Below, piece by piece: positions 32,771-41,484 of a DNA stretch of 64,000 nucleotides. The DNA is taken from contig OZ241182.1 in assembly GCA_965199595.1 (NCBI GenBank), positions 2,666,001 through 2,730,000 of the forward strand. Direction: 5' to 3'. Position numbers and translations under genes: made by a program. The notes under the pieces were generated by a model, which was not told the origin of the DNA, did no database searches, and saw only the letters and a program-made list of their open reading frames with translations. How positions within the stretch are numbered: the stretch's first letter is position 1; the number at the start of each line of letters is the position of its first letter. The stretch comes from JBBROS01 sp965199595. Lineage in GTDB: Bacteria > Pseudomonadota > Alphaproteobacteria > Acetobacterales > Acetobacteraceae.

Positions 32771-33677
32771 ACCGCTGTTCAGGCGCCTGGCGCTGATCGG
32801 CGTCGGGCTGATCGGCAGCTCCGTGGCGCGCATCGCGATGCAGCGCGGCGACCTGGCCGGCGAGCTTGTGGTCAATGCCCGCACGCAGAAGACCCTGGAT
32901 CGCGTCGCGGAACTCGGCATCGCCCATCGCGTCGAGATCGACCCGGCCCGTGCGGTGCAGGGTGCTGACGCCGTCATGCTCTGCGCCCCGGTCGGCGCCT
33001 ACGCCGAGATCGCCGCCGCCATCGCGCCGCACCTGGCGCCGGGCTGCGTGCTGACGGATGTGGGCAGCACCAAGGTGTCCGTCATCCGCGACGTGGGCCC
33101 GCACGTGCCCCCCGGCGTGCAGTTCGTGCCGGCGCACCCCATGGCCGGCACCGAGTATTCCGGGCCCGACTCCGGCTTCACCACCCTGTTCGAGGGCCGC
33201 TGGACCCTGCTGACCCCGCTGCCCGGCTCCGACCCGGCCGCCGTCGACCAGGTCGCCGAGCTGTGGCGGCGCTGCGGCAGCATGATCGAGTGCATGGACC
33301 CCACGCACCATGACCGCGTGGTGGCGATCGTCAGTCACCTGCCGCATTTGCTCGCCTTCACCATCTGCGGCACCGCGGACGACCTGGCGGCCGAAGGCAC
33401 GCCAGGCAGCACCGGGGAGGCGAGCCGCGCCGAGGTGCTGAAGTTTGCCGCCGCCGGTTTCCGCGACTTCACCCGCATCGCCGCCAGCGACCCGGTGATG
33501 TGGCGCGACGTGTTCCTGAACAACCGCGAGGCGCTGCTGGAGATGCTGGCGCGCTTCACCGAGGACGCCCAGGCCATGGCCCGCGCCGTGCGCTGGGGCG
33601 ACGCCGGCTACATCGAGGACAAGATACAGCGCGGCCGGGCAATCCGGCGCAGCCTTATCGAGTTGAAGCAGGCATGA
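32763..33677 (+). CDS. tyrC: Prephenate/arogenate (cyclohexadienyl) dehydrogenase
   Basis: 304 residues. An N-terminal Rossmann fold GVGLIGSSVARIA binds NAD(P). The catalytic blocks TDVGSTKVSVI, FVPAHPMAGTEYSGP and the histidine-containing THHDRVVAIVSHLPHLLAF follow, with FRDFTRIAASDPVMWRDVFL near the C-terminus. It oxidatively decarboxylates prephenate or arogenate towards tyrosine. No ACT domain is attached. It overlaps both neighbours (8 bases with hisC, ATGA with the DUF1684 gene). Confidence 0.92.
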   Translation: MPEPLFRRLALIGVGLIGSSVARIAMQRGDLAGELVVNARTQKTLDRVAELGIAHRVEIDPARAVQGADAVMLCAPVGAYAEIAAAIAPHLAPGCVLTDVGSTKVSVIRDVGPHVPPGVQFVPAHPMAGTEYSGPDSGFTTLFEGRWTLLTPLPGSDPAAVDQVAELWRRCGSMIECMDPTHHDRVVAIVSHLPHLLAFTICGTADDLAAEGTPGSTGEASRAEVLKFAAAGFRDFTRIAASDPVMWRDVFLNNREALLEMLARFTEDAQAMARAVRWGDAGYIEDKIQRGRAIRRSLIELKQA

Positions 33678-34279
33678 CATACGACACGCTCTGGGACTGG
33701 CGCCGCCAGGTCGCCGACCTCTACAGCGCCGTGCGGCACGAGCCGGACCCGCGCACCGCATGGACCCACTGGCGCCGGGTGCGCGACGGGCTGTATCGCG
33801 ACCACCCGCAGACACCGCTGGACAGCACCGCGGACTTCCAGGGACTGCCCTTCTTCGACTACGACCCGGCGCTCCGCTTCCTGGTCCGCATGGACCGCAC
33901 CGAGGGCGAAGACCTAATGCTCCCGGCCGGCAGCGACGGCGAGCTGCGCCTGCGCCCCTTCGCCCGCACCAGGGGCCTGGCCGACACCCTCGGCGCCGAG
34001 CTGATGGTGTATTGGATGCAGGGCTATTGCGGCGGCGTGTTCCTGCCCTTCGCGGACGCCACCAGCGGACAGGAGACCTACGGCGGCGGCCGCTACCTGC
34101 TCGACACCATCAAGAGCGCCGATCTCGGCGTGGCACCGGACGGCCGCACGGTGCTGGACTTCAACTTCGCCTACAACCCGTCCTGCTCCTACTCCGACCG
34201 CTACATCTGCCCGCTCTCGCCGCGCGGCAACCGCCTGCCGCAACCGGTGCGCGGCGGCGAGCGGAGCCGGCCCGCCTAG
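33674..34279 (+). CDS. DUF1684 domain protein
   Basis: 201 residues. The family pattern is clear: early DWRRQVADLYSAVR, FFDYDPALRF, then GGGRYLLDTIKSADLG, LDFNFAYNPSCSYSDRYICPL and a final PRGNRLPQPVRGGE. No signal peptide is seen. The function of DUF1684 proteins is not established. It closes the aromatic amino acid operon with an ATGA overlap, a position it holds in related genomes as I remember, so a role tied to this pathway is possible but unproven. Confidence 0.8.
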   Translation: MTYDTLWDWRRQVADLYSAVRHEPDPRTAWTHWRRVRDGLYRDHPQTPLDSTADFQGLPFFDYDPALRFLVRMDRTEGEDLMLPAGSDGELRLRPFARTRGLADTLGAELMVYWMQGYCGGVFLPFADATSGQETYGGGRYLLDTIKSADLGVAPDGRTVLDFNFAYNPSCSYSDRYICPLSPRGNRLPQPVRGGERSRPA

Positions 34280-34587
34280 CGGATCGTTTGCCCGCCCACG
34301 AACGGCCCGGGCCGGTAGCCCGGCGGCGGACGCGGCGGCGGGCAGGCACACGGCTCACCCAGCGGCTTTGCCTCGACGATCGGGCAGATCAGCTGGCGCG
34401 GCCCATACGGGGTGTCCAGCACCGCATCACAACGGCGGCCGAACGGCACCCGGTAGCGCGGCTCACGATAGGGCCGCTCCGGGTAGTAGCCCGGCGGCGG
34501 CCCGTCATAGCGCGGGCGCTCGTAATACTGTGCGAAGGCCGGCATTGCGCCGCAGAGCCCGACCACGACTGCGAGGATCATCTTCAT
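34276..34587 (-). CDS. Small secreted Pro/Tyr/Arg-rich protein
   Basis: 103 residues from the ATG at 34587. A signal peptide (MILAVVVGLCGAMPAFAQ) is followed by YYERPRYDGPPPGYYPERPYREPRYR, broken by RRCDAVLDTPYGPRQLICPI and CACPPPRPPPGYRPG. Four cysteines in the mature part may form disulfides. Low-complexity secreted proteins of this type are common in Rhodospirillales and have no known role. It overlaps rdgB by four bases and runs convergently into the DUF1684 gene. Confidence 0.7.
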   Translation of the reverse strand: MKMILAVVVGLCGAMPAFAQYYERPRYDGPPPGYYPERPYREPRYRVPFGRRCDAVLDTPYGPRQLICPIVEAKPLGEPCACPPPRPPPGYRPGPFVGGQTIR

Positions 34588-35207
34588 GAGGTCATATCGA
34601 AGCACGCTGCCAAAAGTTGCGCCATGGCCGCGGCACGGTGGCTGATGGCGTGCTTGGCCGAGGGCTCCATCTCGCCGTAGGTCTGCCCGGCCGCGGAGGC
34701 ATGGGCCGGCACGAACATCGGGTCATACCCGAACCCGAACGCCCCCCGCGGCGGCCAGACCAGCCTGCCTTCGGCCCGGCCCAGGAACGTCGCGGTGCGC
34801 CCATCCGGCCAGGCCAGGCACAGCGCGCAGACGAACCAGGCCCGGCGGTCCCCCGCTTCGCCCCCAGCCGCTTTGCCCACCCCGTCCCAGACCCGCTGCA
34901 TCGCCCGGCCGAAATCCTTGTCCGGCCCGGCCCAGCGCGCACTCACCACCCCGGGCGCCCCGCCCAGCGCCGCCGCGCAGAACCCGCTGTCATCCGCCAG
35001 CGCCGGCAACCCGCTCGTGGTGGCGGCCAATGCCTTCAGCCGCGCATTGCCGACAAAATCCGGCGCGGTCTCCTCGGGTTCCGGCAGCCCCAGCTGCCCG
35101 GCGGACACCACGTCCACGCCACAGGGGGCCAGCAGGTCCGCAATCTCCCGCAGCTTGCCGGGATTATGCGTCGCCAGCACCAGCCGGCTGCCGCGCGCGA
35201 TCCTCAT
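34584..35207 (-). CDS. rdgB: Non-canonical purine NTP pyrophosphatase (RdgB/HAM1)
   Basis: 207 residues. The family signatures are seen: LVLATHNPGKLREI at the N-terminus, PEPEETAPDFVGNARLKA, the catalytic ALADDSGFCAAALGGAPGV, and FGFGYDPMFVP with SHRAAAMAQL at the end. It hydrolyses ITP, dITP and XTP to monophosphates, keeping deaminated purines out of DNA. Its ATG overlaps the rph stop by four bases, the usual rph-rdgB pairing. Confidence 0.95.
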   Translation of the reverse strand: MRIARGSRLVLATHNPGKLREIADLLAPCGVDVVSAGQLGLPEPEETAPDFVGNARLKALAATTSGLPALADDSGFCAAALGGAPGVVSARWAGPDKDFGRAMQRVWDGVGKAAGGEAGDRRAWFVCALCLAWPDGRTATFLGRAEGRLVWPPRGAFGFGYDPMFVPAHASAAGQTYGEMEPSAKHAISHRAAAMAQLLAACFDMTS

Positions 35208-35929
35208 CCTTCGAGCGCCGCGCGCTGCAGGCCGTAGAGGCGATCCGTGCCCAGCCTGGCCAGCCGCATCAGTTCGAGGAACTGCGGCTCGCTGAACGGC
35301 GCCTTCTCCGCGGTGCCCTGGATCTCCACGATGCCGCCGCCGCTGGTCAGCACGAAGTTGGCATCCGCCTCGGCCCCGCTATCCTCGGCATAGTCCAGGT
35401 CCAGCACCGCCGCCCCCGCCACCAGGCCGCAGCTGACCGCCGCCACCTGCCCCGTGATGGGCGAGCGCGGGATCACCCGGTTGTCCACCAGCTTGCGGAA
35501 CGCCAGGCTCAACGCCACCCAGGCCCCGGTCACGCTGGCGCAGCGCGTGCCGCCATCCGCGTTCAGCACGTCGCAATCCAGCGTCACCGTGCATTCCCCC
35601 ATGGCCGCGCGGTCCACCACGGCGCGCAACGAGCGGCCGATCAGGCGCTGGATCTCCTGCGTGCGGCCGGACTGCTTGCCCCGCGCCGCCTCCCGCTCGC
35701 CCCGGCTGTGCGTCGCGCGCGGCAACATGCCGTATTCCGCGGTCACCCAGCCCAGGCCCTTGCCGCGCATGAAGCCCGGCACCCGGCCCTCGACGCTGGC
35801 GGTGCACAGCACCTCCGTCCCGCCCATGCGGATGAGGCAGGAACCCTCGGCATGGCGGGCGAAGCCGGTGGTGAAGGAGACGTCGCGCAGCATGTCTGCG
35901 GTGCGGCCCGAAGGGCGTGAACTCGGCAT
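35204..35929 (-). CDS. rph: Ribonuclease PH
   Basis: 241 residues: RPSGRTADMLRDVSF, the phosphate-binding and RNA-binding blocks TEVLCTASVEGRVPGFMRGKGLGWVTAEYGMLP (split around position 45-75), RSLRAVVDRAAMGECTV, DCDVLNADGGTRCASVTGA and GGIVEIQGTAEKAPFS. It trims the 3' ends of tRNA precursors with phosphate as co-substrate. The start at 35929 (MPSSRPSGR) fits the family length of about 238. Confidence 0.95.
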   Translation of the reverse strand: MPSSRPSGRTADMLRDVSFTTGFARHAEGSCLIRMGGTEVLCTASVEGRVPGFMRGKGLGWVTAEYGMLPRATHSRGEREAARGKQSGRTQEIQRLIGRSLRAVVDRAAMGECTVTLDCDVLNADGGTRCASVTGAWVALSLAFRKLVDNRVIPRSPITGQVAAVSCGLVAGAAVLDLDYAEDSGAEADANFVLTSGGGIVEIQGTAEKAPFSEPQFLELMRLARLGTDRLYGLQRAALEG

Positions 35930-36011
35930 GGGGCTATCCTGGTGGCAGGCGCGTCCTATAACGCCATATCCCGCCCGTAGGAACGCATTGGAACCCGCCA
36001 TGGTGCAGCGT

Positions 36012-37001
36012 ATGACCGACCAGCCCATCCGCCTCGGCATCATCGGGGCCGGCATCATGGGCGAACGCATGCTCCGCGCCGCCCTCGAACAGGAGGGTCC
36101 AGTGGCGATCACCGCCATCTGGGACGCCGCCGCCCCGGCGCTGGACCGGCTGGCCCCGGTGCTGGACGGCCTGCACCAGGTGCGTGCCGCCTCGGCCGCC
36201 GACGTGCTGGAGGCGTCTGACTGCGTCTATGTCGCCACGCCCCCGGCCACGCACCTGCACTATGCCGCACAGGCGCTGGCCGCGGGCCGGGCCGTGTTCC
36301 TGGAAAAGCCGCTGGCGACCGACACCGCGGCGGCCGAAACCTTCACCCGCGCCCATGCCGGCGGCCGGGTGGCGGTCAACTTCCCCTTCGCCTCCTCCTT
36401 CGCCGTCGAACGCCTGCGCGGCTGGCTGGACGAAGGGGCGATCGGCGCCCCCACGAAGCTCGATATCGAGGTCGCCTTCGCCACCTGGCCCCGCCCCTGG
36501 CAGCACGCCGCCGCCAGCTGGCTCGATGCCCCGGCCGAGGGCGGCTTCACCCGCGAGGTCGTCTCCCACTTCCTGTTCCTGGCCCGGCGCCTGCTCGGCC
36601 CGCTCGCGCTCCAGCACGCCACCGTGGCCCGCACCCCGGGCAGCACCGAACGCAGCCTCACGGCGCGGCTGACCGCGGGCGGCCTGCCCACCACGCTGCA
36701 GGGCGGCGTCGGCACCACCGCGCAGGACGACCACAACACCTGGACCCTGCACGGCACCGGGGCGCTGCGCCTGCGTGACTGGTCCTGGGCCGAGCGGCAG
36801 CGGCCGGATGGCAGCTGGGCCGCGGACCCCGATGCCGCGCCCAACGAACGCATGCGGCCCCTGGTGCTGCGCCGCCAGCTGGAGGGCGTGGCGCGCATGA
36901 CCCGGGGCGAGCCGCACCACCTCGCCACCCTGTCCGAAGCCTTCGAGGTTCAGGTCGCCGTGGAGGCATGCTGGCCTCTGATCACACGAAGGGTCCGCCC
37001 G
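36012..37001 (+). CDS. Gfo/Idh/MocA-family NAD(P) oxidoreductase, frame open into hrcA
   Basis: About 328 residues before the hrcA start. The Rossmann motif is RLGIIGAGIMGERM; the family motif is LEKPLATDTAAAE; VAVNFPFASSFAVERLR and FTREVVSHFLFLARR follow. Such enzymes oxidise sugars or inositols. No stop codon separates it from HrcA: the frame continues through VAVEACWPLITRRVRP into the HrcA start at 37002. A TGA in another frame at about 36979 would end it at the expected place, so either a one-base indel or true read-through exists. The start could also be the ATG at 36000. Confidence 0.75.
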
Positions 37002-38075
37002 ATGGCGCGCGTCCGTAACGCCGGGGGCCTGCCCCTGCACTCCCCGCCGGGCCTCGACTTCCGCTCGGCCTCCGTGCTGCGGGAGATCGTGGAGCAGTAT
37101 GTGCAGACCGGCGGGCCCGTGGGCAGCCGCACCCTGTCACGCCGCCTGCCCATGCCGCTCTCGCCCGCCACCATCCGCAACGTGATGGCGGACCTGACGG
37201 AGGCCGGGCTGCTGTTCGCGCCGCACACCAGCGCCGGGCGGCTGCCGACGGAGCGCGGCCTGCGCCTGTTCGTGGACGGCCTGCTGCACACCGGAGCCCT
37301 CGCCGAGGACGAGCGGGAGGCGATCGCCCTGGCGCTGGAGGCCAAGGGACGCAGCCTGGAGGACACGCTGGCGGAGGCGAGCAGCATGCTCTCGGGCCTG
37401 GCCGGGGCCGCCGGGCTGGTGCTGGCGCCCAAGACGGATGGCGCGATCCGGCATATCGAGTTCGTGCCGCTGGGGCCGGGCCGGGCGCTGGTGATCCTGG
37501 TGGGGGCGGATGGCCAGGTGGAGAACCGGGTGATCGAGACGCCGCCCGGCCTGCCGCCCAGCGCCCTGGTGCAGGCCGGCAACTTCCTCAACGCCCGGCT
37601 GACCGGCCGCACCATGTCGGAACTCACCCGCACCGTCTCCGCGGAGATGACGGAGGACCGCAGCCAGCTGGACAGCCTCACCTCGCAGGTGGTGGAGGCC
37701 GGGCTCGCGACCTGGACCGGCGAGGGCCGCGGCGGCGCGCTGATCGTCCGCGGCCAGGCCCGGCTGCTGGCGGACGTGACGGAGATCGAGAACCTGCGCG
37801 CCATCCAGGCGCTGTTCGAGCGGCTGGAGACGCAGGAGACGCTGCTCAAGCTGCTGGAGCTGGCCGAGGCCTCGGACGGGGTGCGCATCTTCATCGGTGC
37901 CGAAAGCGGCCTGTTCGGCGCCAGCGGCGTCTCGATGGTGGTGGCGCCGGCCCGCAACGAGGCGGATCGGATCGTGGGCGCCATCGGGGTGATCGGGCCG
38001 ACGCGGATCAACTACGGCCGGATCATCCCGGTGGTGGACTACACGGCGCGGGTGATCGGCCGGCTGCTGGGGTAG
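37002..38075 (+). CDS. hrcA: Heat-inducible transcription repressor HrcA
   Basis: 357 residues, full family length. N-terminal winged helix: REIVEQYVQTGGPVGSRTLSRRL, PATIRNVMADLTEAGLLFAPHTSAGRLPT (split). The central GAF-like and C-terminal parts contain AAGLVLAPKTDGAIRHIEFVPL, LVGADGQVENRVIE, FIGAESGLFGASGVSMVVAP and INYGRIIPVVDYTARVIGRLL. HrcA represses heat-shock operons at CIRCE elements. AAGGG about 9 bases before the ATG supports independent initiation. Unlike many alphaproteobacteria, grpE does not follow, and an oxidoreductase gene separates it from rph. Confidence 0.92.
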   Translation: MARVRNAGGLPLHSPPGLDFRSASVLREIVEQYVQTGGPVGSRTLSRRLPMPLSPATIRNVMADLTEAGLLFAPHTSAGRLPTERGLRLFVDGLLHTGALAEDEREAIALALEAKGRSLEDTLAEASSMLSGLAGAAGLVLAPKTDGAIRHIEFVPLGPGRALVILVGADGQVENRVIETPPGLPPSALVQAGNFLNARLTGRTMSELTRTVSAEMTEDRSQLDSLTSQVVEAGLATWTGEGRGGALIVRGQARLLADVTEIENLRAIQALFERLETQETLLKLLELAEASDGVRIFIGAESGLFGASGVSMVVAPARNEADRIVGAIGVIGPTRINYGRIIPVVDYTARVIGRLLG

Positions 38076-38076
38076 C

Positions 38077-38097
38077 CCCCTCCCGGCGCGGGAGGGG
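38077..38097. terminator. Hairpin between convergent hrcA and ilvD
   Basis: Perfect 9-base arms CCCCTCCCG and CGGGAGGGG with a GCG loop, starting one base after the hrcA stop. No T run. Located between convergent genes, it can serve as a bidirectional terminator. Confidence 0.6.
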
Positions 38098-38104
38098 CAC
38101 CAGG

Positions 38105-39829
38105 TCAGATGTCGGCGTAGCAGTGCGTCTCCGCCGCGCCGCCCGGATGCGTCACCGCACCCAGATGCGCCGGGCCCACCAGCTGCGCATACTTCCAGAT
38201 GGCGCCGCTGTTGTAGTCCGTGGCGCGGGGCTTCCACTCCGCCCGCCGCGCCGCCAGCTCCTCGTCCGACAGCATCACGTCCATCGTGCCCGCCTCGGCA
38301 TCCAGCCTGATGCGGTCGCCGTTGCGCAGCAGCGCGATGGGTCCGCCCACCGCCGCCTCCGGCCCCACATGCCCGATGCAGAAGCCCCGCGTGGCGCCGC
38401 TGAACCGGCCATCGGTGATCAGCGCCACGTCCTCGCCCATGCCCTGGCCGTAGATGGCCGAGGTGGTGGACAGCATCTCGCGCATCCCCGGTCCGCCCTT
38501 CGGCCCCTCATAGCGGATGACGATCACGTCGCCCGTCTTGTAGGCCCGCGCCTCCACGGCGGCGAAGGCGTCCTCCTCGCAGTCGAAGCACAGCGCCGTG
38601 CCCTCGAACTGCTGCTTCTTCAACCCGGCGACCTTCACGATCGCCCCGTCCGGCGCCAGGTTGCCGGTCAGCCCCACCACGCCGCCCGTGGGCGTGATGG
38701 CGTTCTTGACCTCATAGATCACGTCCTGGTCGCGCGGGAAGTTCACGTCCGCCAGGTTCTCGCCGATGGTCTTGCCGCTCACGGTCATGCAGTCGCCATG
38801 CAGCAGCCCGCCGTCGAACAGCGACTTCAGGATCACCGGGATGCCGCCCACCTTGTGCACGTCCAGCGCCACGTACTTCCCGCCGGGCTTGAGGTCCGCG
38901 ATGTACGGCGTGCGGCGCATGATCTCCAGCACGTCGTGCATGGTGAAGCGCAGCCCGGCCTCATGCGCCATCGCCGGCAGATGCAGCCCGGCATTGGTGC
39001 TGCCGCCCGTCGCCGCCACCACCACGGCCGCGTTCTCCAGCGCCTTCATGGTCACGATGTCCCGCGGCCGCAACTGGCTCTCGACCAGCCGCATCACCGC
39101 GCGCCCGCTCTCCGTCGCCCACTGGTCCCGGTCCTCGAACGGCGCCGGGGACCCGGCGGAACCCGAGAGCGCCAGGCCGATCGCCTCGCTCACCGTCGCC
39201 ATCGTGTTCGCCGTGAACTGCCCGCCGCAGGCCCCGGCGCTGGGGCAGGCGACACATTCCAGCTCGTGCAGCTCCTCATCCGACATGGTGCCGGCGCCGT
39301 GCCGGCCCACCGCCTCGAACACGTCCACCACCGTCACGTCCCGCCCCTTGAAGCGGCCCGGCAGGATGCTGCCGCCATACATGAACACGGACGGCACGTT
39401 CAGCCGCAGCATCGCCATCATCATGCCGGGCAAGGACTTGTCGCAGCCCGCCAGGCCCACCAGCGCGTCATAGCTGTGGCCGCGCATGGTCAGCTCCACG
39501 CTGTCCGCGATCACGTCGCGCGACACCAGCGAGCTTTTCATGCCCTGGTGGCCCATGGCGATGCCGTCGGTCACGGTGATGGTGGTGAACTCGCGCGGCG
39601 TGCCGCCCTCGGCGATCACGCCCTTCTTCACGCTCTGCGCCTGGCGGCTCAGCGCGATGTTGCAGGGCGCCGCCTCGTTCCAGCAGGTCGCCACGCCGAC
39701 GAAGGGCTGGTTGATCTCCTCCTCGGTCAGGCCCATCGCATAGTAGTAGCTGCGGTGCGGTGCCCGGTCGGCCCCCTCGGTCACGTGGCGCGACGGCAGG
39801 CGGCTCTTGTCCCAGCGCTTCTTCAGCAT
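38105..39829 (-). CDS. ilvD: Dihydroxy-acid dehydratase
   Basis: 574 residues. Iron-sulfur cysteines are in VGVATCWNEAAPC (C49), LAGCDKSLPGMMMAM (C129) and CVACPSAGACGGQFTANTM (C201). SDGRFSG-type block appears as ITDGRFSGATRGFCIGHVGPEA. It dehydrates dihydroxy-isovalerate and dihydroxy-methylvalerate in valine, leucine and isoleucine synthesis. Length (574) fits the shorter IlvD class (plant and many alphaproteobacterial enzymes with a [2Fe-2S] cluster). Transcribed alone, with a 140-base spacer upstream. Confidence 0.95.
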   Translation of the reverse strand: MLKKRWDKSRLPSRHVTEGADRAPHRSYYYAMGLTEEEINQPFVGVATCWNEAAPCNIALSRQAQSVKKGVIAEGGTPREFTTITVTDGIAMGHQGMKSSLVSRDVIADSVELTMRGHSYDALVGLAGCDKSLPGMMMAMLRLNVPSVFMYGGSILPGRFKGRDVTVVDVFEAVGRHGAGTMSDEELHELECVACPSAGACGGQFTANTMATVSEAIGLALSGSAGSPAPFEDRDQWATESGRAVMRLVESQLRPRDIVTMKALENAAVVVAATGGSTNAGLHLPAMAHEAGLRFTMHDVLEIMRRTPYIADLKPGGKYVALDVHKVGGIPVILKSLFDGGLLHGDCMTVSGKTIGENLADVNFPRDQDVIYEVKNAITPTGGVVGLTGNLAPDGAIVKVAGLKKQQFEGTALCFDCEEDAFAAVEARAYKTGDVIVIRYEGPKGGPGMREMLSTTSAIYGQGMGEDVALITDGRFSGATRGFCIGHVGPEAAVGGPIALLRNGDRIRLDAEAGTMDVMLSDEELAARRAEWKPRATDYNSGAIWKYAQLVGPAHLGAVTHPGGAAETHCYADI

Positions 39830-39968
39830 GGCGGTGTGTCCCTCGGTTCCGGCGGCGGTGATCCCCCTGGGTCTGTAACCCAGGAAGGCGCGCGGTCAAG
39901 GGTGCAGGGCGCTGGGCTGTGGTGAATGCGGCGCAGCCCAGCGGGGCAGTCCGGCCGCATAAGGCGGT

Positions 39969-40673
39969 TCAGCCCGGCGTGTCGAGCCCGCCGCCATCGA
40001 TGAAGCTCTGGAACCAGGCTGCCACCCGCGGCCCATCGGAGGGCTGCAGCAGGGAGAGCAGCGCCGGGTCGGTGAGCCGGCCGTAGAGGTCCCGCTGCTC
40101 CTCCAGCAGCGCGGCGGCGAAGGCCGGGCTGAACTCCGGGTGCCCCTGCACCGATACGGTGTCGTCATCGTAGCCGATCACGGCCATCGGCGTGAACCGG
40201 CTGGCGGCCAGCACCCGTGCCCCGGGCGGCAGCGTGACCACCTGGTCCTGGTGGAAGGCCGGGATCGCGAAGCCCAGCGGCTCCACCATGCCCGGCGGCG
40301 GCTCCACGATCTCGTAGCGCTGCATGCCCAGGCCCCACCCCTGCGGCGCCTTCACCACGGCCCCGCCGAACGCCTGCGCCATCGCCTGGTGGCCGAAGCA
40401 CAGCCCGATCATCTTGGCCCGGCCCCTGATCGCCCGCAGCGCCGCGAACAGCGGCTCCATCCACGGCAGGTCGTCATGCACCCCGGCTTCGGACCCGGTC
40501 ACCACATAGGCGGCGCACTCGCCGGGGTCCGCCGGCAAGGCACCTACCGTCACGTCATAGATGCGGTACTCGCGCTGCGGCCCCAGCATGGTGCGGACCA
40601 TGTCGGGGTATGTGCCCCAGCGGTCCCGCAGCGCCTCGGGCGGGCGGCCCGCTTCCAGGATGCCGATTCTCAT
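39969..40673 (-). CDS. Class I glutamine amidotransferase-like protein (GMP synthase GATase type)
   Basis: 234 residues. The amidotransferase triad is visible: nucleophile Cys in IGLCFGHQAMAQAFGG and His/Glu in VQGHPEFSPAF. The N-terminus MRIGILEAGRPPEALRDRWG resembles stand-alone GATase proteins of the GuaA-like group that release glutamate from gamma-glutamyl compounds. No synthase domain is attached or adjacent. It follows the MetF-like gene with a 7-base gap. The start at 40673 is set by the conserved first strand. Confidence 0.85.
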   Translation of the reverse strand: MRIGILEAGRPPEALRDRWGTYPDMVRTMLGPQREYRIYDVTVGALPADPGECAAYVVTGSEAGVHDDLPWMEPLFAALRAIRGRAKMIGLCFGHQAMAQAFGGAVVKAPQGWGLGMQRYEIVEPPPGMVEPLGFAIPAFHQDQVVTLPPGARVLAASRFTPMAVIGYDDDTVSVQGHPEFSPAFAAALLEEQRDLYGRLTDPALLSLLQPSDGPRVAAWFQSFIDGGGLDTPG

Positions 40674-40680
40674 GGGCGCA

Positions 40681-41421
40681 TCATACCACGAGGCTGCCGA
40701 GGTAGCGCGCCAGGTCCACCTTGATGGGCATGAAATAGACGTTGCCCGCAAACGACCGGATGCGCTCGATGGCCGCCTGGGCAAACACCTGGTTCCACTC
40801 GAAGTTCGGCACGAACCCGGCCGGGAACACGACGCGGTTCGTCGTCTCCCAATAGGCCTGCGACCGCGCGCCCAGCACCGGCGCGATGCCCCAGAACACG
40901 CATTGGCCCCGCAGCATCTCGGCGCTCATCTCCAGCAGGCGAAGGTCGAAGATCGGCTGGGTGAAGAACCCGTCCGCCCCCGCATCGAGCTTCTGCTCGA
41001 TCTCGGCCAGCTCCGCCCGGAACCCCTGGCGGTAGGGGTCGAAGGCCGCATGGACCTTGAGGCCCGGATAGTGCCGCTTGAAGCGCCGGATGATGCCTTC
41101 GCTGGTGTTCGGATACGCCCGGCGGCTCAGGTCCGAAGGCGGATCGCCCTTGATGACCAGAACCTCCGAAAGCCCGGCCGCCACGATCGCATCGCCCACC
41201 GCCAGCTCGTCCCCGGGCGGGATGTCGATGGCGCGGATGTGCGGGATGGAGGCGGGCAGGATCGGCCGGGTCAGCGCGCAGGCGTCCCAGCTGCGCAGCG
41301 GGAAGCGCATCAGGTCCGGGATGTTGAACGCCGTGGCCGCCGGCATGACGGCGCGTACCGTGTGCGCATCGGCTTGGACCTCGGCGGCGCCGCGGGGGAT
41401 CAGTTCAACGGAGATTCTCAT
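40681..41421 (-). CDS. Methylenetetrahydrofolate reductase-like protein
   Basis: 246 residues, shorter than MetF (about 295). TIM-barrel elements of the family are seen: ISVELIPRG, FNIPDLMRFPLRSW, DIPPGDELAVGDAIVAAGLSEVLVIKGDPPSDL (split), YRQGFRAELAEIEQKLDAGADGFFTQPIFDL (split) and FWGIAPVLGARS. The GDPP and FFTQP blocks are the flavin and folate-binding signatures. Because it lacks part of the usual N-terminus, it may be a divergent paralogue acting on another C1 carrier. In a minus-strand set with the amidotransferase and a degenerate amidohydrolase. Confidence 0.75.
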   Translation of the reverse strand: MRISVELIPRGAAEVQADAHTVRAVMPAATAFNIPDLMRFPLRSWDACALTRPILPASIPHIRAIDIPPGDELAVGDAIVAAGLSEVLVIKGDPPSDLSRRAYPNTSEGIIRRFKRHYPGLKVHAAFDPYRQGFRAELAEIEQKLDAGADGFFTQPIFDLRLLEMSAEMLRGQCVFWGIAPVLGARSQAYWETTNRVVFPAGFVPNFEWNQVFAQAAIERIRSFAGNVYFMPIKVDLARYLGSLVV

Positions 41422-41484
41422 GCGCGGCTTATCGCCGGATTCCGCGCCGGGTTCCAGCCGTGGCGCGCACGGCGCACCGCTTCG

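Noticed and set aside
36900..37001. CIRCE element upstream of hrcA
   Set aside because: No TTAGCACTC-N9-GAGTGCTAA-like inverted repeat is present before hrcA or in the rph/oxidoreductase spacer.
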